Source: Aquimarina sp. | GTDB taxonomy: Bacteria; Bacteroidota; Bacteroidia; Flavobacteriales; Flavobacteriaceae | Direction: 5' to 3' | DNA length: 12,730 nucleotides | NCBI GenBank assembly: GCA_002697475.1 | Contig: NZVW01000144.1 | Location: forward strand, 1-12,730 | Shown here: positions 6,703 through 12,730 of the stretch, one piece after another | Numbering within the stretch: position 1 is the first letter of the stretch | Layout of the letters: the number at the start of each line of letters is the position of its first letter | The notes under the pieces: model-generated | Databases searched by the model: none | Seen by the model: the letters and a program-made list of their open reading frames with translations, nothing else | What the model was told of the DNA's origin: nothing | Program-made: the position numbers and the translations under genes

Positions 6703-8883
6703 CTACATAATAACAAAGCTAGAGCGTCTATTTAATTGGTATTCCTCTTCACTACAATCCTCTCCATCCTTACAATTATTAATTGGTCTGCTCTCTCCAT
6801 ATCCTTTGTAAGAAAGTATTCTATTTTCTGAAATATTTTTACTTATTAAATACTGATAAATAGATTCTGCCCTTTTTTGAGAAAGCTCTAAATTATAAAG
6901 CTTTTCTCCTCGGCTATCAGAATGAGTTTCTATTCTAATGATCATATCGGGATAATCATTCAGCATTAAGTCGACTATTTTATTCAGTTCTACTTCAGCT
7001 CTTTGAGTAATGTCCCATTTGTCGAAATCAAAATAAATTTCATTAAGATTAATAAGATCATTTATAGTTTTATTTATTCGTATAGTATTTGTAGCTTCAG
7101 GATTAGGTCCTGTATTACTAGTTACTAAATCATTTTCGTCAATACCAGCACTCTCTGTACTGTTATCGTGATTAGAGTCTCTCAGTTCTATAATACCAGG
7201 ACTTACTTTCTTCTTAGGAAGATTGGCTAATCTTATGTAATTAGGACAATTGAGACCGCTCATATCAACAGCTAACTTGAGTCTGTAATAATCAGGGAAG
7301 TTACATTTATTGATATGATTAAATCCTTTAGTTGTTACCTTATTCTCATTTAAGGAGCCATTAAACTCAGCATATACTGGTTCATCCTCAATAAATATCT
7401 CATAGGTATCTTCTAATAAATCGCATCCTGTATTGATTTGCACAGAGTATTGAATTTCAAAAGGTTCACTGCCCAATTTTACATATTTATCAGGGATTGT
7501 AAAGGTAAGACTACCTTCAGATTTATTGTAATCATATTTAATACGTTTAGAGGGAAGTGTAATGGATTCCTCAGATAAAATTACATTCTTGGGTAAGTAA
7601 TCTTTAATTACTGTATTCTCTGCATCGTCGTTTCCATCATTATAAACCTTAAGACTGTAGGTAATTTGTTGATCTGGCGCTAAAATATCATTTGGATATA
7701 CAAAACTATTATCAGGATATCTGGAACGCTTAACAATCTGTATTGCAGGCTCATAAATTTCGATACTAAAAGCAACGGCCATAACTGAATATCCGTCATT
7801 ATCAGTTAATAATCTGAATTTTGCTTCTGTTTGGTTATTGCCTATGATATTATTAAAAGAGTTTTTGATATCGAATAAATCCGCATCATAACCTAAAGTA
7901 TTTTCACTTGCTGGTACTCTGGATGTAATGTTTCTTCCATTTTCTGTAATGTTGGCATTAAAGAAATTGTTCATAGGATTAGTTTGGTCTGTAATGCTCT
8001 TATATTTATCATCCTGTCTTGAGTAGACCTGAAAACGATCGCCTTTTATACCTTTATCTCCTTCATAAGCAATTACGCCAATTCTACCATTCACTGCACC
8101 TTTAGGAATAGTCTGAAAGTTATCAAAAGAAAAGGATACAGGTTCTGCTTTTGAATCAATATTAACAAAGCCATCATAAACGTAGAATCTCTTTCGTTGT
8201 TTATTGTCATCCTGATAAATAACAACCATAGTCCATCCACCTGCAAGGCCATTTCCTAGTTTTTCATCATCATTCACTGCAGAGGTTGTAGCGGGTATAT
8301 TGGCTACTGTATAAGTTCCTGTTGGATGCTCAAGACTTAATACATCTTGCGTGATATCTTTATAACAAGAATATTGCTTAAAATCAGATTTTGGATCATT
8401 GTAATAATCGTATATAACCTGCGCATTTGAAATAGTGGAATAGTTACTCTGGCCAGGATATTTTATTTTAATGGAAGTTATGTCTTCTTTTCTAACAGCA
8501 TCAGCATAGGATGCAGTCCAATACAATCCTACATGTTTAATGGAATTACATGGTGTTTCCATAATTAAATCGGCACTACTAGAATTAAAAGTAGAAGGAT
8601 CATTATCTATATCAATGAATCCCATTTTAAACTGATTGTTTAGTCCACCGTCATTATAACTTCTGTTTGGATCAAAAGTACCTGTTCCATCGTCGTTACT
8701 TACTTTTCCTAAAATAGTATTAGAAACAAATTTGAAGTCTCCTTTCAAGGTAAGTTCAGTCCTTTTAGTCAAAGGAACCTCTACCTGACTCAGTACTCCC
8801 TGTATATTTAGCAGAGATATCAGAAGCAGGCTTAAAATTTGGAATCCGAGGCGTCTTCCTATATGTAAAAATTCTTTTTCCAC
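6703..8883 (-). CDS. Exported surface-type protein with DUF11-like domains and C-terminal OmpA peptidoglycan-binding domain
   Basis: The product is 726 residues. Residues 1-32 form a signal peptide: a basic N-part, hydrophobic LGFQILSLLLISLL, and likely cleavage after VLS. Residues 110-380 form a beta-rich module with VGLYWTASYAD, GTYTVANI, GGWTMVVIYQD, VYDGFV, GVIAYEGDKGIKGD, NNFFNANI and ENTLGYDADLFD. I recall this pattern from large secreted DUF11 proteins, notably of Actinobacteria. Residues 380-480 resemble a DUF11 repeat (ITYSLKVYNDGNDDAENTVI, DYLP), and 480-560 may be a second, Cys-containing beta domain. After a polar linker, 614-726 is an OmpA-C domain (IYFDFDKW, THSDSRG, QKRAESI, NRRSSFVI). 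The protein is probably periplasmic or outer-membrane associated and wall-bound. The start is GTG at 8883: the frame is closed by a stop at 8908-8910, no ATG lies between, and no internal Met precedes the signal core. No type IX sorting domain is present. The exact role is unknown. Confidence 0.85.
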   Translation of the reverse strand: MEKEFLHIGRRLGFQILSLLLISLLNIQGVLSQVEVPLTKRTELTLKGDFKFVSNTILGKVSNDDGTGTFDPNRSYNDGGLNNQFKMGFIDIDNDPSTFNSSSADLIMETPCNSIKHVGLYWTASYADAVRKEDITSIKIKYPGQSNYSTISNAQVIYDYYNDPKSDFKQYSCYKDITQDVLSLEHPTGTYTVANIPATTSAVNDDEKLGNGLAGGWTMVVIYQDDNKQRKRFYVYDGFVNIDSKAEPVSFSFDNFQTIPKGAVNGRIGVIAYEGDKGIKGDRFQVYSRQDDKYKSITDQTNPMNNFFNANITENGRNITSRVPASENTLGYDADLFDIKNSFNNIIGNNQTEAKFRLLTDNDGYSVMAVAFSIEIYEPAIQIVKRSRYPDNSFVYPNDILAPDQQITYSLKVYNDGNDDAENTVIKDYLPKNVILSEESITLPSKRIKYDYNKSEGSLTFTIPDKYVKLGSEPFEIQYSVQINTGCDLLEDTYEIFIEDEPVYAEFNGSLNENKVTTKGFNHINKCNFPDYYRLKLAVDMSGLNCPNYIRLANLPKKKVSPGIIELRDSNHDNSTESAGIDENDLVTSNTGPNPEATNTIRINKTINDLINLNEIYFDFDKWDITQRAEVELNKIVDLMLNDYPDMIIRIETHSDSRGEKLYNLELSQKRAESIYQYLISKNISENRILSYKGYGESRPINNCKDGEDCSEEEYQLNRRSSFVIM

Positions 8884-9255
8884 TCTTTTAATTGTTAAGC
8901 AACTGTTTTACGATGTAAACCTCACAGTAGCGTTTATTATACTATAGGGGTAAAAGTCTATTTTAAGGGAAAACCGTAAGGTAAAATTATATGTTAAAAT
9001 CTAATTAATTGAGAAAAAAAATGCTTTTTCGATATAAATGTCATTTTAAACGATAAAAGTATTTTGTTTCTATCTATTTCATTATCATAAAATTAGCCTT
9101 TTAGTGTTAGTTCTGTAGTGATCTAAAGAATAATACTTTAAATACATTAACTATAATTTTTTAAAATTTTAAGTCAGTTTATTTACGTTGTGTTATTCCT
9201 AATTAGTAAACTTGTAATTGTTAAATTTATTGTTGCTAATTTATATGCTGTAATC
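8884..9255. other. 372-nt AT-rich intergenic region between divergent genes
   Basis: This region separates the GTG of the minus-strand OmpA-family gene from the ATG of the sixA-like gene and must hold both promoters. On the plus strand, TAAACTTG (9207-9214) matches TAnnTTTG at all but one base, but its nearest upstream TTG (9188-9190) is only 16 nt away. On the minus strand the best -7 match is TAATTTTA near 8990-8983, also imperfect. Short inverted repeats are present (ATTTTA 8960-8965 with TAAAAT 8982-8987; an A8/T5 stem at 9013-9030), but none is GC-supported. I see no convincing small gene, tRNA or long repeat. Confidence 0.5.
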
Positions 9256-9744
9256 ATGAAGACTTTATATCTAATAAGGCACGCCAAATCCTCCTGGGAA
9301 TATGATTTACCAGATGCAGAAAGACCTCTAAATGATAGAGGGAAAAATGATGCCCATCTTATGGGTAAATTCCTTGGAGACCTTGACAAAACAATAGATC
9401 TAGTGATGAGTAGTCCTGCTAATCGTGCGTATACAACAGCAAAAATTATCACAAAGTATTTAGGAGTAAAAGAAGAGAATATTCTGATAAATAAAGACCT
9501 TTATGATTTTAGTGGTAATCAGGTTCTTAAAGTAATTAAAAGTACATCAGATGAAATAGAACGTCTGTTGATCTTTGGTCATAATCATGCTTTTACTTCT
9601 TTAGTGAATATGTTAGGTGATAAGTATATTGATAATTTGCCTACCGCAGGTTTTGTAGAGATACAATTTGAAGAGAACGAATGGAATAATATTTCAGTAG
9701 GAAAAAACTTACTTTCAATTTTTCCTAAAATGCTTAAAAAATGA
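9256..9744 (+). CDS. sixA: SixA-like phosphohistidine phosphatase (histidine phosphatase superfamily)
   Basis: The 162 residues are close to E. coli SixA (161). The phosphatase motif LIRHAKSSW has catalytic His at position 9. NDRGKND follows at 26-32, SSPANRAYTTA with a phosphate-pocket Arg at 57, and IFGHNH at 106-111 supplies the second His. SixA removes phosphate from phosphohistidine in signalling proteins; members of this branch differ in substrate, so the symbol is by similarity. The frame continues upstream to a GTG at 9190, but that extension is hydrophobic and family-unlike; ATG at 9256 begins the standard MKTLYLIRHA. The stop overlaps the ppk start by 4 nt (ATGA), implying translational coupling. 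Given this link, a role with the phosphohistidine intermediate of polyphosphate kinase is conceivable but inferred only from position. Confidence 0.87.
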   Translation: MKTLYLIRHAKSSWEYDLPDAERPLNDRGKNDAHLMGKFLGDLDKTIDLVMSSPANRAYTTAKIITKYLGVKEENILINKDLYDFSGNQVLKVIKSTSDEIERLLIFGHNHAFTSLVNMLGDKYIDNLPTAGFVEIQFEENEWNNISVGKNLLSIFPKMLKK

Positions 9745-11846
9745 CAGAAACACATACTAATCAATATATTAACAGAGAATTAAGCTGGTTGCAATTTAAC
9801 GCAAGGGTACTTCAGGAGGCTGCTGATGATAGTGTGCCTCTGCTAGAAAGATTAAGATTCATTGGAATTTTTTCGAACAACTTAGATGAGTTTTTTAAGG
9901 TGAGATATGCTACAATTAAAAGAATTGATTTAGCAGGAACCGATAGTAGAGAAGTTTTAAAAGGTGAGGTAGCTAATGAATTGTTAGAAAAGATTACAAA
10001 AATTGTTATTAAGCAACAAAAGCAAAGTCTCAAAACAATTGATATTATAAGAGATAAACTCAAAGAACATAATATTTTTATTATTGATGAAAACCAGGTT
10101 ACTGAAGATCAGGATGCTTTTATCCGTAATTATTTTGTTACAAAAGTTAGCCCTGCTTTAGTAACATATATATTAAATGACTTAGAAGTTTTTCCCCATT
10201 TAAAGGATAGTGTCGCTTATCTTGCTGTAAAATTGATACTAAAAGATAAAATACCTAAAGAGGGGCGCATCTCCAAAATACTTCAGCAGAAAACCAAAGA
10301 GAAAATTTATGCCTTAATAGAAATACCAAAAAATATTGATCGTTTTGTAGTTTTTCCAGAAAAAGATGGTAAGCAGCATATTATTATACTAGATGATTTG
10401 ATTCGATACTGTATGAAGATCAACTTCAGTATTTTTGATTATGAGCATGCTACAGCACATATGATTAAGATTACCAGGGATGCACAGCTTGATTTTGATA
10501 ACGACCTGAGTAAAAGCTTTATTCAGAAAATTTCAAGCAGTGTTAAATCAAGAAGGGATGGGGAGCCTGTTAGGTTTGTATATGATCAAAAAATTGACAA
10601 GGATACTTTAGATTTTTTAATGAATAAGATGGGGGTGGATACAACGGATAGTATAATCCCCGGAGGTAGATATCATAATCGCAGAGATTATATGAAATTT
10701 CCGGATTTAGGGAATAAAGATCTCGTATACCAGACGATTAAACCACTGGAAATATCAGGACTGAGTCTTCAGGGAAGTTTGCTGGATAAAATAGCCAAGA
10801 AGGATTTTCTACAGTATACTCCTTATCATACTTTTTCTTATGTAGTTAAATTCTTAAGAGAATGTGCGATTGACCCTAAAGTAAAAAGTATTAAGATCAC
10901 AATATACAGATTAGCCACAGTATCGCATATTGCAAGTTCGTTAATCAACGCGGCTAAAAATGGTAAAAAAGTTACCGTACAAATAGAATTGCAGGCAAGG
11001 TTCGATGAGGAGGCTAACATCAGATATGCAGAGCAGATGCAGAGAGAAGGGGTAAATCTTATCTTTGGGGTTACGGGTCTCAAAGTGCACTGTAAAGCTT
11101 GTTTAATAGAGCGGGAAGAGGATGGTAAATTGAAAAGATATGGTTTTATAAGTACCGGTAATTTTAATGAATCTACTGCACGTATCTATACTGATTATAC
11201 ACTATTTACTACTAATGAAGATATTTTAAAAGAGACAAATAAGGTTTTTAAATTTTTTGAAATCAACTATAAAATAAATAGATATAAACATCTTTTAGTC
11301 TCTCCTCATTATACCAGATCATCCTTAAAAAAGATGATTAAACGAGAAATTAAGAATAGTAATGAAGGAAAACCATCAGGTATTAAGCTAAAGTTAAATA
11401 GTCTTAGTGATTATGAGATGATAGATATGCTGTATGAGGCTAGTAGGGCAGGTGTTAAGATTGATTTAATTATAAGAGGAATTTGTTGTTTGGTACCAGG
11501 TATACCCGGAATGAGTGAAAATATCAGAGCTATCAGTGTTGTTGATAAATTTTTAGAACATCCCAGATTATATGTTTTTCATAATGATGGTAATACGGAA
11601 ATGTATATATCTTCAGCTGATTGGATGACCAGAAACCTGGATAGAAGAGTAGAAATTTCTTGCCCAATCTATGATGAAGATATTAAGAAAGAACTATTAG
11701 AAACTTTCGAAATATGCTGGAATGATAATGTAAAGGCAAGAATACTTTCTAAAGATCAGGATAATAGGTATATTCGAAACAACAGCAAAAAGATTAGGTC
11801 TCAAATGGCCACCTATGATTATTATTTAAATAAACTAGCAAACTAG
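9741..11846 (+). CDS. ppk1: Polyphosphate kinase 1
   Basis: The enzyme reversibly transfers the gamma-phosphate of ATP to a growing inorganic polyphosphate chain through a phosphohistidine. The 701 residues are the standard PPK1 length. The N domain opens with INRELSWLQFNARVLQEA (10-27). The head domain covers about 109-320. The first phospholipase-D-like catalytic domain contains ITIYRLA (386-392), the likely autophosphorylated His at 450 in KVHCKACLI, and STGNFNESTARIYTD (471-485). The second contains IRGICCLVPG (578-587), the second catalytic His at 614 in VFHNDGN, and ADWMTRNLDRRVE (626-638). All motifs look intact. It overlaps the sixA-like gene by 4 nt and is followed 5 nt later by ppx, so synthesis and breakdown enzymes are likely made from one mRNA. 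Confidence 0.97.
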   Translation: MTETHTNQYINRELSWLQFNARVLQEAADDSVPLLERLRFIGIFSNNLDEFFKVRYATIKRIDLAGTDSREVLKGEVANELLEKITKIVIKQQKQSLKTIDIIRDKLKEHNIFIIDENQVTEDQDAFIRNYFVTKVSPALVTYILNDLEVFPHLKDSVAYLAVKLILKDKIPKEGRISKILQQKTKEKIYALIEIPKNIDRFVVFPEKDGKQHIIILDDLIRYCMKINFSIFDYEHATAHMIKITRDAQLDFDNDLSKSFIQKISSSVKSRRDGEPVRFVYDQKIDKDTLDFLMNKMGVDTTDSIIPGGRYHNRRDYMKFPDLGNKDLVYQTIKPLEISGLSLQGSLLDKIAKKDFLQYTPYHTFSYVVKFLRECAIDPKVKSIKITIYRLATVSHIASSLINAAKNGKKVTVQIELQARFDEEANIRYAEQMQREGVNLIFGVTGLKVHCKACLIEREEDGKLKRYGFISTGNFNESTARIYTDYTLFTTNEDILKETNKVFKFFEINYKINRYKHLLVSPHYTRSSLKKMIKREIKNSNEGKPSGIKLKLNSLSDYEMIDMLYEASRAGVKIDLIIRGICCLVPGIPGMSENIRAISVVDKFLEHPRLYVFHNDGNTEMYISSADWMTRNLDRRVEISCPIYDEDIKKELLETFEICWNDNVKARILSKDQDNRYIRNNSKKIRSQMATYDYYLNKLAN

Positions 11847-11851
11847 ATATT

Positions 11852-12730
11852 TTGTTAAAAATAGAAAAATACGCGGCTATTGATATTGGTTCTAATGCAA
11901 TACGTTTATTAATCAGTAGTGTTCATGAACATGAGAATCAATCGCCTAGATTCAAAAAGACCAGCTTAGTTAGGGTGCCTATTCGATTAGGGGCTGATGT
12001 TTTTGTTTCCAAAAAGGTTTCTGAAGAAAATGTAAATAGAATGGTGGATACCATGCAGGCCTATAAACTACTTATGAAAACTCATAAAGTAGCCAGATAT
12101 AAAGCTTGTGCCACATCCGCGATGCGAGAAGCTATGAATGGGGAAGAAGTGGTTAACCTTATCAAAGAAAAGACAGGTATTGTTATTGATATCATTGATG
12201 GCACGGATGAAGCTGCTATTATTGCATTAACCGATTTACACGAATTAATTAATTCTGATGCTACCTATCTTTATGTTGATGTGGGTGGTGGTAGTACAGA
12301 ATTTACGTTATTTGATCATGGTAAAACTATAACTTCAAAGTCTTTTAAACTCGGAACGGTGCGCTTGTTAAATGAACTTGTTACTGATGATATATGGAAA
12401 GAAGTAGAAGAGTGGATTAGAGCAAATACTGAGGATTATGAGGAGGTTTCGCTAATTGGTTCTGGAGGAAATATTAATAATATATTTAAGACTAGTGGTA
12501 AAAAAATAGGGAAACCCTTGACCTATTTATACCTGAGTTCATATTATAAATTACTTAACTCATATTCTTACGAAGATAGAATATGGGAGTTAAATCTTAA
12601 TCAGGATAGAGCAGATGTAATTATTCCTGCTACAAGAATATATTTATCTGCTATGAAATGGAGCGGAGCCAGAAAAATCTTTGTACCTAAAATAGGTTTA
12701 TCAGATGGTCTGATAAAATCTTTATATAAT
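11852..12730 (+). CDS. ppx: Exopolyphosphatase / GppA-family phosphatase (3' end cut by window)
   Basis: This member of the ASKHA-fold Ppx/GppA family releases phosphate from polyphosphate ends or hydrolyses pppGpp; sequence alone does not decide which, but adjacency to ppk1 favours polyphosphate. 293 codons are open to the last base. The first phosphate loop AIDIGSNAIRLL is at 9-20, ACATSAMREA at 85-94, the acidic catalytic region DGTDEAA at 116-122, the second phosphate loop VDVGGGSTEF at 142-151 and GSGGNINN at 203-210. IGLSDGLIKSLYN at 281-293 is the usual C-terminal end of short family members, so only a few residues are probably missing. The start is TTG at 11852: no ATG lies in frame after the stop at 11831-11833, and this start gives the expected N-terminus. 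It begins 5 nt after ppk1. The protein is short, lacking the HD-like C-terminal part of E. coli Ppx. Confidence 0.92.
   Translation, partial: MLKIEKYAAIDIGSNAIRLLISSVHEHENQSPRFKKTSLVRVPIRLGADVFVSKKVSEENVNRMVDTMQAYKLLMKTHKVARYKACATSAMREAMNGEEVVNLIKEKTGIVIDIIDGTDEAAIIALTDLHELINSDATYLYVDVGGGSTEFTLFDHGKTITSKSFKLGTVRLLNELVTDDIWKEVEEWIRANTEDYEEVSLIGSGGNINNIFKTSGKKIGKPLTYLYLSSYYKLLNSYSYEDRIWELNLNQDRADVIIPATRIYLSAMKWSGARKIFVPKIGLSDGLIKSLYN

Noticed and set aside
9013..9030. Poly-A/poly-T hairpin as a terminator or small RNA
   Set aside because: The stem is only A-T pairs plus one G-C, in a very AT-rich region between divergent promoters, so chance is the simpler explanation.
9190..9255. N-terminal extension of the sixA-like gene from the GTG at 9190
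   Set aside because: The 22 extra residues are not family-like, and the ATG at 9256 gives the canonical MKTLYLIRHA start.
9183..9452. Minus-strand open frame opposite the sixA-like gene
   Set aside because: It covers the SixA catalytic motif in antisense and has no recognisable domain or start context.
9812..10063. Minus-strand open frame opposite the PPK1 N domain
   Set aside because: Its hydrophobic composition reflects the complement of Lys/Asp/Glu-rich codons; no signal or family match is seen.
10838..11083. Minus-strand open frame opposite the PPK1 catalytic domain
   Set aside because: It is antisense to conserved motifs of a certain gene.
1..12730. Mobile element, CRISPR array, tRNA or defence system
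   Set aside because: No direct-repeat array, transposase or integrase motif, tRNA-like cloverleaf or known defence domain was seen on either strand.

Overview
The window reads as a low-GC chromosome segment from a Bacteroidota bacterium, probably of the Cytophagales/Flavobacteriia type. The evidence is a TAnnTTTG-type promoter, genes with little or no Shine-Dalgarno sequence, OmpA domains with the C-x(5)-C insert common in this phylum, an envelope protein with the PorE-like order beta-propeller / regulatory-like domain / OmpA, and a long six-domain ribosomal protein S1. This assignment is inferred from family features, not from a database search.

Layout, left to right. (1) 2-1060 is the 3' part of an envelope protein with a beta-propeller, a carboxypeptidase-regulatory-like domain and an OmpA domain; its start lies before the window. 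(2) rpsA (1244-3058) has its own good promoter, a leader of about 100 nt and a strong terminator. (3) A tight forward cluster runs pyrR - pyrB - small STAS-like protein - rnz - pdxH (3197-6622). Its gaps are 4-30 nt and it ends at a 20-bp perfect hairpin that also serves the converging gene. (4) A minus-strand gene of 726 codons (8883-6703) encodes an exported protein that joins a surface-protein module, DUF11-like domains and a C-terminal OmpA domain. (5) A 372-nt AT-rich divergent intergenic region follows. (6) A forward cluster sixA-like - ppk1 - ppx (9256 to the window end) covers phosphohistidine phosphatase, polyphosphate synthesis and polyphosphate degradation. ppx is cut by the window end, probably only a few codons short.

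Functionally, most of the window is housekeeping: translation (S1), pyrimidine synthesis and its control (PyrR, PyrB), tRNA 3' maturation (RNase Z), vitamin B6 cofactor synthesis (PdxH) and polyphosphate turnover. Two cell-envelope proteins with related peptidoglycan-binding domains lie among these genes.

I found no mobile element, CRISPR array, tRNA, rRNA or defence system. The items most worth following are the unusual domain fusion in the 726-aa protein, the conserved STAS-like protein placed between pyrB and rnz, the possibly folded rpsA leader, and the coupled histidine-phosphatase / polyphosphate operon. I do not see a convincing undescribed system.
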